Origin: Prevotella sp. Rep29
GTDB lineage: Bacteria; Bacteroidota; Bacteroidia; Bacteroidales; Bacteroidaceae
Direction: 5' to 3'
Length of the DNA stretch: 64,000 bases
Assembly (NCBI RefSeq): GCF_019551475.1
Contig: NZ_CP047159.1
Coordinates: 2,356,001-2,420,000 of the forward strand
Positions 1 to 8,442 of this stretch are shown in pieces. The position numbers and the translations under genes were made by a program. How positions within the stretch are numbered: position 1 is the stretch's first letter; each line of letters starts with the position of its first letter. Under the pieces are notes generated by a model. That model was given only the letters and a program-made list of their open reading frames with translations. It did not search any database and was not told the origin of the DNA.

Positions 1-97
1 CTCCCGTCCACTCTTCACTGGCAGTAATCGGATGAAATATTTCCACGCAGACGACTTCAATATCGGGTGTTACATATGTCTTTTTATCTTGCTCCAT
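1..97 (-). CDS. Small protein, 3' part outside window
   Basis: An ATG at 97 opens a frame that reads off the left edge of the window; 32 codons are visible, beginning MEQDKKTYVTPDIEVV. It starts 18 bases after the stop of the leucine-rich-repeat protein gene on the same strand, so the two are probably co-transcribed. Short proteins that begin with a few charged residues and then a 'Y.xPxIEVV' stretch are common in Prevotella next to surface-protein genes, but their function is not known to me. No domain can be assigned from the visible part. Confidence 0.55.
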   Translation of the reverse strand, partial: MEQDKKTYVTPDIEVVCVEIFHPITASEEWTG

Positions 98-115
98 AGT
101 TATATATTTTTTTGG

Positions 116-2734
116 TTAGAAATTGTCCGTATAAACAGCAGCCGGCGTGTTCAGTAATGCAGATGGCATAATCGTTTCACCATTTTTCACGACAACTTTT
201 TGTCCGTTGTGTATATAGACACCGCTTTGCGTCGGCTTTCCTGACAGACGTATGCCCTGCAGGGTGTACCATGTATTGTCGTAGGTTTCATGATCCTTGT
301 TCACGCCTCCGATAGCTGTTATCACCGCACCGTCATCATAACCCAGCGTACAACCTTTCGCATCCGACGACATATTCAGGTCACTTTTCAGAATATATAC
401 ACGGTGCATGTTGAGTTTTGCGCCGTTGTAAGTCCAGAAGCCTATTTTCTTCTCTCCGTTATCCATATAGCGTCCCAGTGTGAGCACGGTGCCAGCTGTA
501 TAGCTCTGTCCGGAGGTGTCGAGCATGCCGCGCAGGATATTATCCGCAAACAGCGATGCGGGTATCGTCTCCAACGGTTCGTACTGCGCATCATTGGGGT
601 CGGGGCAGGGATAGTTGGTCCGTTCGTTGTTGTTGAGGAAGGGATAGAGTCCTGTTGTTGACATCTTGTCGGCAGCCTGTCCTTCGCTCACGGTCTGCTT
701 CGTGCGCAGGCAGACGGGATTGTTCGCAGGTATCACGCGTTTGTAGCCGTCGGCTCCGTCGCCGTCGCCCACTTTCACCAGTTGTAGCTGACCGGTCTTG
801 AAGCGGCTGCTCTCTCCACCATCGGTGTAGCCCGTGACGATAAACGCCTCCAAGCCTTCGGGAATGATGGCATCGTAGTCGAAAACGGCTGTGCCGTTGC
901 ACTTGCCTTCTGTATCTTCGCTCAACGGATTGACATACATCACATAGTGGTCGGCGGTAAGGGTGACATTGTGGTCATAAGAATCGCCCACCTGAGTAAG
1001 GTCGCAAGCTGGGTATCCTAAATACAGGTAAGGAAAACCATGCTGGCTGCTATCAAAATATGTATTGACATTAGAATCAAACCAATCAGCATACTTGTTG
1101 ATGTTCAATTCCGAAAGATTAAAATCGGATGATACTCTGGGTTCTGAAGGGTGACCTGCCCAATTACCATCAAGATCTGCTATCCCTATCCACGACGCAT
1201 AGCCATTGAAAAGACGATACGAGACTGATGCTTTTGCGTGACAATAGTCAAGGTCAGCCGAAGAACTGCTTTCGCTGTAAACGTAATAGCTGTTTTCCCC
1301 TTGCTTAACTTTTTCCGGATAGGCGTTATCTAATAGTACCACGTCCTCAAAACGATTTTCTTCATCATATAAATTGTCTGGCACAGCAACTCCCACTCTG
1401 CTTCGCATCTTGTCTATTACAGACAAATTGACATCAATTTTCTGAAGAGAATTTGAATACATCACGGGCAGCCCATTCTCTCTCAGCTGATAATCATATG
1501 CCAGATTTATGTTTTTGGGGTATCTATGGAAATAAAGATTATTCATATTGTCAAGTGCACTAAGTCCTTCAAACATTGTCCTTTGAGTGTCTGTCATTTG
1601 CACGTCTGAATTCACGTAAAAGCGGCTAAAAAGATAAATACCATTACCAGGGTACTTATAGAAGGCAAATATGCCATTACCCGTATCGTAATATGGATGA
1701 TGTCCCAGCGGAAAAGCCAAAATACGATTATTTGCATAGCTCCCTTCAATATTGACCATTTGCCCAACTGCCGAAGGTGTCACAACAACATTGTTCAGGT
1801 TGGACAGGAAATTGTTGCTGCAATCCAAGAAAACGCGCTGATGAGCGATGTCCTTACTCTGATCATAACTTCCTTGTATTTTATCCCACCAAGCGTGGGC
1901 AACGAGATTTACCTTCAAGTCGGTCAGCCGGTTGTAGCTACAATCCAGACTGTCAAGCTTCGTTAATCCCGTCAAGTCCAACTCTCCGCTCAGTTTTTCC
2001 ATGCTGCATTTCAGACGACGCAGATTAGTAAAATAACTAATGCCCGTCAGGTCGGAAACATTGCCCTTAGTAAATATATGGTGGGATGCGTATAACTCTT
2101 CATTTCCCGCCCCACCAAATGTAAGGATTTCACTCCAGGCCTCAGCTTCATCCATATCAAGCGTAAGGATTGCTTCATACTCTACTGTTTGTGTCCTGTA
2201 GATATGATGCTCACCGTTTACTACATCCACGGATGAGACAATGTCTTTTTCAATTTTCCTCACTCCGGTTGTGAAAGAGAATTCACCATCACCAGGACCA
2301 TATCCGTCGTCAGCAGCCTGTTGCCAGAGACCGTCTCGAATTGTTTGGTCATTAAAGAAGGCATTTACAGTGGTTTGGTCTTCTGGAGATAAGTCGGATA
2401 CGTTAATATAATTCCAAGTGCTTCTCAGAGTTTTTCCCACGGAGTATCCACAACAGTTTTTTATATCCACATTGGTTATGCTTTCAGGTATGACATAACT
2501 TCCGCCGGCTGCTGTTGATGCATGTGCGGATAGCAAATAACTTCGAAAATCGTCATCGGGGAAGTTCGCTGCATTCACCCAAAGATACTTTGTTCCTGCG
2601 GTTCCTGTAATTGAACCGTAAGTATCTGTCTGCAAGCCACCCTGCGACTGCGCCGATGCAAACATCGGGAACAGCAGAAAGGCACAGGTACACGCTACTG
2701 CTGAACACACTAATTTTTTCATTTTTACTTTCAT
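116..2734 (-). CDS. Secreted leucine-rich-repeat surface protein
   Basis: An 872-residue protein with a signal peptide (MKVKMKKLVCSAVACTCAFL, cleavage near FASAQ). Residues about 225-280 hold a short leucine-rich-repeat block (LTGISYFTNLRRLKC, LTGLTKLDSLDCSYNRLTDL), of the type seen in BspA-like surface proteins. The rest is unusual, large and Tyr/Asn-rich. Near the C-terminus (about 815-850) is the YTLQGIRLSGKPTQSGVYI motif with NGQKVVVK, a common end in secreted Prevotella proteins. Role is probably surface binding, but no ligand can be inferred. The start at 2734 has an AAGGA seven bases upstream; the second ATG at 2722 is the alternative. It precedes the small partial gene at the window edge. 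Confidence 0.75.
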   Translation of the reverse strand: MKVKMKKLVCSAVACTCAFLLFPMFASAQSQGGLQTDTYGSITGTAGTKYLWVNAANFPDDDFRSYLLSAHASTAAGGSYVIPESITNVDIKNCCGYSVGKTLRSTWNYINVSDLSPEDQTTVNAFFNDQTIRDGLWQQAADDGYGPGDGEFSFTTGVRKIEKDIVSSVDVVNGEHHIYRTQTVEYEAILTLDMDEAEAWSEILTFGGAGNEELYASHHIFTKGNVSDLTGISYFTNLRRLKCSMEKLSGELDLTGLTKLDSLDCSYNRLTDLKVNLVAHAWWDKIQGSYDQSKDIAHQRVFLDCSNNFLSNLNNVVVTPSAVGQMVNIEGSYANNRILAFPLGHHPYYDTGNGIFAFYKYPGNGIYLFSRFYVNSDVQMTDTQRTMFEGLSALDNMNNLYFHRYPKNINLAYDYQLRENGLPVMYSNSLQKIDVNLSVIDKMRSRVGVAVPDNLYDEENRFEDVVLLDNAYPEKVKQGENSYYVYSESSSSADLDYCHAKASVSYRLFNGYASWIGIADLDGNWAGHPSEPRVSSDFNLSELNINKYADWFDSNVNTYFDSSQHGFPYLYLGYPACDLTQVGDSYDHNVTLTADHYVMYVNPLSEDTEGKCNGTAVFDYDAIIPEGLEAFIVTGYTDGGESSRFKTGQLQLVKVGDGDGADGYKRVIPANNPVCLRTKQTVSEGQAADKMSTTGLYPFLNNNERTNYPCPDPNDAQYEPLETIPASLFADNILRGMLDTSGQSYTAGTVLTLGRYMDNGEKKIGFWTYNGAKLNMHRVYILKSDLNMSSDAKGCTLGYDDGAVITAIGGVNKDHETYDNTWYTLQGIRLSGKPTQSGVYIHNGQKVVVKNGETIMPSALLNTPAAVYTDNF

Positions 2735-2807
2735 TTTATAATCCTTTTTATATTTTAATAATGTACAATCAATTTAACTCATCCATATTGCATGGAACGA
2801 ACAAATA

Positions 2808-2854
2808 CAAAAAGAGATGCACAAGACCTCCCTGCGGAAGTCAAGCACATCTCT
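2808..2854 (-). terminator. Hairpin followed by T-run (terminator or attenuator)
   Basis: On the minus strand the arms AGAGATG and CATCTCT (2848-2854 and 2813-2819) enclose a partly paired interior, and the sequence then runs into TTTTTG. It could end an unidentified transcript coming from 2.9-3.3 kb, or act as an attenuator in the leader of the leucine-rich-repeat gene that starts 75 bases further on. Confidence 0.45.
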
Positions 2855-2887
2855 ATATGTCTTTGATAATCTGCTGCTTACATGAAT

Positions 2888-2898
2888 GGGGGGGGGGG
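2888..2898. repeat. Homopolymer run of 11 G
   Basis: An uninterrupted run of eleven G on the plus strand, in a gap with no convincing gene. Runs this long are prone to slippage. On the minus strand the run of C falls at the end of a 132-codon open frame (2878-3276) that I do not regard as an established gene. Confidence 0.9.
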
Positions 2899-3600
2899 TA
2901 ACAACGCTACGCGCACGGCACCGTCAGACGAATGCCGACAGCCAAGCCGTTGCGCCCTGCAAGCACAAAGCGGGTGGCTTCTCGAGAAAAGAAGCCGCCA
3001 ACACCTTGCAACATGTCGCACAATAAAGTGCGACACTCGAAACATAATACCCTTAATGCTAAACACTTTTACTTTTAATCTTTTAATATTTTTGTTATCT
3101 TTTACCTTATTTGTTTCTTTTATTTCATCAGTTTCTTTTACCTTTGTCCTGTCGGACATGTCACCCGGCAGTAAAAAACGATCAGGACTTATAATCCGAA
3201 AGGGAAACAAGCGAATCGCAAATCCTGACAAACAAGAACACACTCCCCGACCTTCCAGACACGTCAGCGCCGCCAAGTGATGTCACTGTTTGCGGCACAA
3301 AAATATAATTATTCCCGAAACACAAGTGTTGCATTTGTAAAATTTTTGGGTTATTAACTAAAAACTTTACACTTTTATACTTTCTTTACACTTTTTCTGC
3401 TCTTTTTTAAATAAAAAAACGGAAGAGCGCCCTCCAAACCTCCTCCCCACTGGGGGAGGCTTTTGCGTCCGCCCCACCCTCGCTCTGCCCTTCATTCGCC
3501 TGGATTTGCAATCCAACAGCAGAACGGAAGAGGCTCAGAGCAGTGGGAATACTGGGAACGAAACTTAGTTTGTAAAATGAATGAAGTTCAACTCTCAAAA

Positions 3601-3665
3601 ATCAATTCAAGTTGATTTGGTCACCAAATCAACTTGAATTGATCACCAAATTCAGTGAATTTGGT
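3601..3665. repeat. Two adjacent odd-centred palindromes
   Basis: Positions 3601-3643 form a perfect inverted repeat with 21-base arms around a single central C. It is directly followed at 3645-3665 by a second perfect inverted repeat with 10-base arms (ACCAAATTCA, central G, TGAATTTGGT). Both share the ACCAAAT arm. No T-run follows on either strand, so this is not an ordinary terminator. Confidence 0.9.
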
Positions 3666-3678
3666 TAGAGAAACTTTT

Positions 3679-3775
3679 CGGGCGGATACATCGATCCGCC
3701 CCTACGGGAGGCAGACAACCCTTATCATAATTCAAACACGGCGCATTGTAGGGACGGATCGATGTATCCGCCCGC
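3679..3775. repeat. Pair of GC-rich palindromic repeats (family B)
   Basis: Two copies of a short palindrome in opposite orientation. At 3679-3707 the core is GGGCGGATACATCGATCCGC followed by CCCTACGGG; at 3748-3775 the same sequence reads TGTAGGGACGGATCGATGTATCCG. Each is itself an inverted repeat (GGCGGAT/ATCCGCC type). Related copies occur at 15.5, 26.9, 27.1, 44.3, 46.5, 46.6, 48.3 and 48.8 kb, always between genes or at gene ends. Confidence 0.8.
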
Positions 3776-3921
3776 ATATATATAATAATGTATAGCGCAC
3801 GAAGGGAGAAATGACAGATTCCAAATATGGCTACGGAATAAAATCTGCGAGCTACACAACAGACCATATCCAAGTCAACCCAAGTCAGGCAGCGTCTCGG
3901 AAGAAAAAATAAAGAATTTAT

Positions 3922-3953
3922 TTTGTTCTTCGCTCAACTTGCACTAACTTTGC
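3922..3953 (+). promoter_or_regulatory. Bacteroidota-type promoter of tdh
   Basis: TTTG at 3922-3925, 19 bases, then TAACTTTG at 3945-3952. This is the standard -33/-7 arrangement of the Bacteroidota housekeeping sigma factor. Transcription would start near 3957, giving a leader of about 24 bases to the ATG at 3981. Confidence 0.8.
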
Positions 3954-3980
3954 AGGCAGAAACCTAAAAACACACAGATA

Positions 3981-4937
3981 ATGAAAAACATTTTGGTCAT
4001 CGGCTCAACCGGACAGATTGGTTCGGAGCTGACTATGGAACTCAGAAAACGTTATGGTAACGAACACGTTGTGGCTGGATACATCATCGGTGCAGAGCCT
4101 AAGGGTGAGCTGCTCGAGAGCGGTCCTTCGGCTATTGCCGACGTGACCGACCCGGAAGGCATTGCCAAGGTAGTGAAGGAATACAACATCGACACCATCT
4201 ACAACCTCGCCGCACTGCTTTCAGTCGTGGCAGAAGGTAAGCCTCGCCTTGCATGGAAAATCGGAATCGACGGCTTGTGGAACATTCTCGAGGTGGCTCG
4301 CGAAAACAAGTGCGCCGTGTTCACACCAAGTAGCATCGGTTCGTTCGGACTCTCCACACCGCACACCATGACCCCGCAAGACACGGTGCAGCGCCCCGGA
4401 ACGATTTATGGCGTGAGCAAGGTGACAACTGAGTTGCTGAGCGACTACTATTTCAAGAAATATGGCGTGGATACACGCTCGGTGCGCTTCCCGGGCATCA
4501 TCTCCTACATCACTCCTCCGGGCGGCGGAACGACCGACTATGCCGTGGACATCTACTATTACGCCGTGCTCGGTGAGCAGTTCACCTGCCCCATCAAGCA
4601 AGGCACGCTGATGGACATGATGTACATGCCCGACGCTCTCAACGCTGCCATCACACTGATGGAGGCTGACCCGACGCGTCTCATCCACCGCAACGGCTTC
4701 AACGTGGCAGCCATGAGCTTTGACCCTGAGACCATCTATGCGGAAATCAAGAAGCACAAACCCGACTTCAAGATGGTGTATGACGTCGATCCGCTCAAAC
4801 AGGGCATTGCCGACAGCTGGCCCGACTGCATGGACGACTCATGCGCACGCAACGAGTGGGACTGGAAACCGCAATATGACCTCAGCACCATGACCGTTGA
4901 CATGCTCGACAAACTGACGAAAAAACTGCTCGGATAA
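3981..4937 (+). CDS. tdh: L-threonine 3-dehydrogenase, short-chain (epimerase-like) type
   Basis: A 318-residue extended short-chain dehydrogenase. It has the Rossmann motif GSTGQIGSE (8-16), the catalytic pair Y143 and K147 (YGVSK) and the substrate-region stretch PPGGGTTDYAVDIYYYA, which is characteristic of NAD-dependent L-threonine 3-dehydrogenases of the UDP-glucose-epimerase fold found in Flavobacterium and Cupriavidus. It should oxidise L-threonine to 2-amino-3-ketobutyrate in the cytoplasm, the first step of threonine breakdown to glycine. Length is normal for the family. It is monocistronic: its own promoter lies upstream and a strong hairpin terminator follows. Confidence 0.9.
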   Translation: MKNILVIGSTGQIGSELTMELRKRYGNEHVVAGYIIGAEPKGELLESGPSAIADVTDPEGIAKVVKEYNIDTIYNLAALLSVVAEGKPRLAWKIGIDGLWNILEVARENKCAVFTPSSIGSFGLSTPHTMTPQDTVQRPGTIYGVSKVTTELLSDYYFKKYGVDTRSVRFPGIISYITPPGGGTTDYAVDIYYYAVLGEQFTCPIKQGTLMDMMYMPDALNAAITLMEADPTRLIHRNGFNVAAMSFDPETIYAEIKKHKPDFKMVYDVDPLKQGIADSWPDCMDDSCARNEWDWKPQYDLSTMTVDMLDKLTKKLLG

Positions 4938-4962
4938 TCATAAAGAGCACTCACAGATACGC

Positions 4963-5003
4963 AAGAAGCCCGAAATCCGCAACGGATTTCGGGCTTCTTC
5001 TTT
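4963..5003 (+). terminator. Intrinsic terminator after tdh
   Basis: A perfect 17-bp stem, AAGAAGCCCGAAATCCG with loop CAA and its complement (4963-4999), followed by CTTT. It separates tdh from the aspartic protease gene. Confidence 0.9.
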
Positions 5004-5070
5004 AATCAACACCATGTCGGCAGCGAAAGAAAAATGCCCGCCTTTTTACTCGCTTCAGCAGATTTTTCAC

Positions 5071-5084
5071 TATCTTTGTCGCCA
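5071..5084 (+). promoter_or_regulatory. -7 box immediately before a start codon
   Basis: TATCTTTG at 5071-5078 matches the Bacteroidota -7 element. The ATG of the next gene begins at 5084, about where transcription should start, so the messenger would be leaderless. The -33 region is weak (a T-run at 5043-5047), so the assignment is tentative. Confidence 0.45.
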
Positions 5085-6250
5085 TGAGGCGCTTTGTCTT
5101 CATCTTGCTTTTTGTGTGTGCGGGCATGATGACACATGCACAGATGTACCGATACAACACGAGGTTCAGTGTGTCGGCGCACAACTTTGTGGATACCATC
5201 CCCATCGAGTTTGAGGACAATCAGATATACATCCGCGCGCTGGTGGATGGCAAGGAGCGCCGGTTTTGTCTCGACACAGGCTCCAGCCAAGGCATACTCC
5301 ACAGAAACGGGACAATCCCCTACATACGAATCATGGGCAATCAGGTGGCTTACGATGCCAACGGGCAGAGCGACACGGTCAAGGCGGTTCAGTTTCCTGA
5401 CATCCGGTTAGGAAACCTGACACTCCGGGGCTATGTCGGCTCACTGCTGGAGCGACTTGTCGGAACAAAATTCGACGGAGTGATTGGCTTCGACCTTTTC
5501 AACAAAGGACTGTCTGCAAAGATTGATGCCCGCGAGGGAGTGATGATTCTGACCGACCGCCGCGACCTGTTTCTCAACGAACGCGGATATTCCTTAAAAT
5601 ACCGCCTCCTCCGATTCGTGCCGAACGTCAAACTGAGTCCGTATCCGAACTGCACGGACGAGGCGCGGTTTGACACGGGCAGCCGTCGGCTCTACGTCAT
5701 GGCACGCAGAAGCCTACAAGTGTTTTCCAGGAAGTTCCCGGATTTCAGCAGTCAGATTGAGGGAGTCGGGCATGGAAGCCGTGCGATAGGCTATTTCGGA
5801 ACCGAACAATTGAGCGAGATGTCGTTTCTTTGGTTGGATGCTGTCAATATGGGCGGGTTCTCGTTTCTTGACTACCACACGCTGACCACAGAAGGCAATT
5901 CGCGCATCGGGGCTGAGCTGCTCAACTATGGCACCATCATCATTCTCCCACGGAAAAAGGAGATTCGCTTTATCCCCTACTCCGATGGCGACAAAATGAT
6001 GGTAAGCAACAGCCAGACCGACATTGCTTTCGTTCCGAAGAACAACCGCGCAGTCGTGGGACTCATCCGGGAAGGTAGCGAACATTATCGGAACGGCTTC
6101 CGTCAAGGCGACATCGTCATCAGCATCGACGGCATCGCCATCAACACTTTTGAGCAGTTCCTGAGATTCCCTTTTGTTGAAGACCGTGAACACACGTTTG
6201 TCGTGCAAGACACCATGGGAGACATCCACCACGTCAAAAGCAGAAGATAA
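5084..6250 (+). CDS. Secreted retropepsin-like aspartic protease with PDZ domain
   Basis: A 388-residue protein with a signal peptide (MRRFVFILLFVCAGMMTHAQ). The catalytic motif DTGSS lies at 64-68 in a retropepsin-like fold, and a second FDTGS stands near residue 190, so two half-sites may come from one chain. Residues about 310-385 form a PDZ domain (REGSEHYRNGFRQGDIVISI, then DG). Bacteroidota have many such periplasmic or lipid-exposed clan AA proteases with a C-terminal PDZ; their substrates are mostly unknown. The start is set by the signal peptide. It converges with the STAS gene on the other strand. Confidence 0.8.
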   Translation: MRRFVFILLFVCAGMMTHAQMYRYNTRFSVSAHNFVDTIPIEFEDNQIYIRALVDGKERRFCLDTGSSQGILHRNGTIPYIRIMGNQVAYDANGQSDTVKAVQFPDIRLGNLTLRGYVGSLLERLVGTKFDGVIGFDLFNKGLSAKIDAREGVMILTDRRDLFLNERGYSLKYRLLRFVPNVKLSPYPNCTDEARFDTGSRRLYVMARRSLQVFSRKFPDFSSQIEGVGHGSRAIGYFGTEQLSEMSFLWLDAVNMGGFSFLDYHTLTTEGNSRIGAELLNYGTIIILPRKKEIRFIPYSDGDKMMVSNSQTDIAFVPKNNRAVVGLIREGSEHYRNGFRQGDIVISIDGIAINTFEQFLRFPFVEDREHTFVVQDTMGDIHHVKSRR

Positions 6251-6308
6251 CTTCTCCTACCTCGTTCTTTCAAAAAAGGAGCGCCTGCTCACGGCAGAGC
6301 ATCTGATG

Positions 6309-6611
6309 CTATCTGATATCGAAAAGGTTGAAGAAACCAGTCATCATGAAGACCTTCTTGATTTCCTCATTGATATTCTTTATCACCACTTTTCCACCCT
6401 TTGCGGAGGTTTCTTTCCGCAACGTGAGGAACAAACGCAAACCCGAGCTGCTGACATATTCCAACTTCGTGCAATCAAGGGTTATTTCCTTGTCGGCATT
6501 TTCCATCAATGGTGCCATATCTTGCTGTGCCTGAACAGCTGCAGGAGTGTCGAAACGTCCGTCAAAAACAGCAATGATGCCACCGTCTTGTTCTTTAATT
6601 TCAATCGTCAT
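6309..6611 (-). CDS. STAS-domain anti-sigma-factor antagonist
   Basis: A 100-residue single-domain STAS protein of the SpoIIAA/RsbV type. The phosphorylation loop is YVSSSGLRL (52-60); by comparison with SpoIIAA (DSSG), Ser56 is the expected phosphosite, with a Ser in place of the usual Asp at position 54. It is the last gene of the minus-strand operon, 31 bases after the permease. In partner-switching systems such a protein is phosphorylated by a HATPase kinase and dephosphorylated by a PP2C phosphatase, both of which are found fused in the second gene of this operon. Its own binding target is not visible here. Confidence 0.88.
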   Translation of the reverse strand: MTIEIKEQDGGIIAVFDGRFDTPAAVQAQQDMAPLMENADKEITLDCTKLEYVSSSGLRLFLTLRKETSAKGGKVVIKNINEEIKKVFMMTGFFNLFDIR

Positions 6612-6642
6612 AATCTTTTTCTATTTTTTATTATTATACTTT

Positions 6643-8442
6643 CTATTCGTAAAGAGGGAAAATCATATTAACAATAAACAAATTGGCAACGAGGAGCACC
6701 AGGTGTATCCACAGACCTATCTTCGTGAAGTCATGGAACCGGAAGCCTCCAGGGCCGTATATCAACATGTGAGTGGCTGAACCGATAGGCGACGCGAAAG
6801 CCGTGGTGACAGCTATCATCAGCGAGATGACAAACGGCATGGGGTTGCAACCCAATATAGTTGCCTGCTGATAGACTATCGGGAAAAAGATACCGCAGGC
6901 ACCCACATCGCTCACAAATTCACTCACGACAGAAGCCAAGATACACATCAGTGCCATGATGACATAAGGGTTATGGCCGCTGATTTCCAACAGGCTGTTG
7001 GCAAGGGTCTCTGCAACGCCCGTCTTCACGATGGCAGCACTCAGCACCACCGTCGTACCTAAGACAAGCAGCAAGTTCCATTCCACATATTGAATGACTT
7101 TCTGCATGCGACAACACTTGAATATCAGCATGGCACCGGCAGCAAGCATCGTTGTCGCCATGAGCGGCAGCACGTGGAACCATGATAGAAGGAACATGCC
7201 CAAGGCTATCAGCGACGCAATGACCGTCTTACGCCCCAACTGCGGCACGAAGTGCGAATCGAAGAAGGTAAGGCTCCCCTTTGTCAGAACCTCTATCTCA
7301 CGGTCGTCCTTCGGCGGACATTCAAACAGCAAGGTATCGCCGGCTTCCAACTTCACCTCACGGGGCTGCTGGTCAACACGTTTTCCCTGACGGGCAACGG
7401 CAACGAGCACCAAATCCGTGCGATGCTCAAAACTATTCTCACTCATCCGCGTACCTATCAAGTCACTGCCAAAACCGACATAAGCAGTACGCAGCGTACG
7501 CCGATCATCTATTTCACTGACACTATAGACGTGATGGTCGGCTGCCACAAGTCCGTGTGTGCGTTTGAGTTCAAGCAGCTCGCCTATCTGTCCTGAGTAT
7601 ATGAGCCGGTCGCCACCGATGATGAACTCATCCTTGGGAACTGGTGTGATAATCTCTTTGTCAAACCGCACAATCTCTATCAACGAACCGCCAGGAACAT
7701 TGCGCAAGCCAGCCTCATCGACAGTCAGCCCGACAGCATCGTTCTCCGTCGGCACGAGCAGTTCGACCGTATAGTCGCTTGTTGACTCAAACGACGTCTC
7801 GGGCGAAGGGCGATTCGGTATCATCTTCCGGAAAAGCAATACCAACAGGATTCCGATAGCCGTGCAGAACAGTCCTGGAATCAAAGGAGCGAAAAGCGAC
7901 ATTGACTTGCCCGTATAGTCTGCATAAAGTCCGGAAATCACCAGGTTCGACGAGTTTCCTATCAGCGTACACATACCGCCAAGCGTTGCCGCATAGCTCA
8001 ATGGTATCAGAAGGCGCGAGGGCTGCATCCGCAATTTCCGCGCCCACATTTTCACAACGTCAATGAACAATGCCACGACGTTCACCGAATTGAGCAGTGC
8101 TGCAAGCAGAGATATGGGTATCATGAGCGTGAGGATAGCCCCGCGATAATTCTTCGGGGAGCCCAGCAGATGCTTGGTCAACCAATACAGGACACCCGTG
8201 TTCATCAGACCAGCCATCACCACGAAGAACGCCCCATGCACGACGACGGGCTCACTACCAAAGCCTGCCATTCCTTCCGACTCCGTCACAATGCCGAAAC
8301 ACAACAAAACGGTAAGCGCACTTAGGAATGCCACCTCAGCGGGAACATGCGTCCGTGAAAGTACCACGAAGATGCTCACCATGGTCAGAATGGTCACCCA
8401 CGCATAAAGGTTCAATCCTAAAAACACCACGCTCTCCATCAT
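6643..8442 (-). CDS. SLC13-type permease with two TrkA_C domains
   Basis: A 599-residue membrane protein. About six membrane segments (1-210) are followed by two cytoplasmic TrkA_C (RCK_C) modules at roughly 220-305 and 310-395, and then a second membrane half (405-598) with SPIGSATHMLIYGPGGFRF, typical of the divalent anion:sodium symporter / SLC13 group. The GNSSN motif in the first half fits the same family. It probably imports a dicarboxylate, sulfate or similar anion, but the substrate cannot be read from sequence. Its start codon overlaps the end of the SpoIIE-type gene by four bases, so the two should be translationally coupled. Confidence 0.85.
   Translation of the reverse strand: MMESVVFLGLNLYAWVTILTMVSIFVVLSRTHVPAEVAFLSALTVLLCFGIVTESEGMAGFGSEPVVVHGAFFVVMAGLMNTGVLYWLTKHLLGSPKNYRGAILTLMIPISLLAALLNSVNVVALFIDVVKMWARKLRMQPSRLLIPLSYAATLGGMCTLIGNSSNLVISGLYADYTGKSMSLFAPLIPGLFCTAIGILLVLLFRKMIPNRPSPETSFESTSDYTVELLVPTENDAVGLTVDEAGLRNVPGGSLIEIVRFDKEIITPVPKDEFIIGGDRLIYSGQIGELLELKRTHGLVAADHHVYSVSEIDDRRTLRTAYVGFGSDLIGTRMSENSFEHRTDLVLVAVARQGKRVDQQPREVKLEAGDTLLFECPPKDDREIEVLTKGSLTFFDSHFVPQLGRKTVIASLIALGMFLLSWFHVLPLMATTMLAAGAMLIFKCCRMQKVIQYVEWNLLLVLGTTVVLSAAIVKTGVAETLANSLLEISGHNPYVIMALMCILASVVSEFVSDVGACGIFFPIVYQQATILGCNPMPFVISLMIAVTTAFASPIGSATHMLIYGPGGFRFHDFTKIGLWIHLVLLVANLFIVNMIFPLYE

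Larger units (their letters stand above)
2735..3600. other. Intergenic gap without a convincing gene
   Basis: Open frames of 132 codons exist on both strands over 2878-3280, but neither shows a recognisable domain, signal peptide or clear ribosome binding site. Visible structures on the minus strand are an 8-bp hairpin (TGTCGCAC, loop, GTGCGACA, 3014-3035), a second hairpin with GGCTTCT/AGAAGCC arms (2976-2998), the G run and the terminator-like hairpin. A small structured RNA or short peptide gene on the minus strand is possible but not shown. From 3290 to 3600 the sequence is AT-rich, then a pyrimidine-rich stretch, with nothing I can name. Confidence 0.5.

Noticed and set aside
2882..3280. 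Overlapping 132-codon frames on both strands
   Set aside because: No signal, domain or ribosome binding site on the plus strand; the minus-strand frame is only kept as a possibility in the findings.
5084..6250. Retroelement protease
   Set aside because: The DTGSS motif is retropepsin-like, but the protein has a signal peptide and a PDZ domain and no reverse transcriptase or repeats are near.
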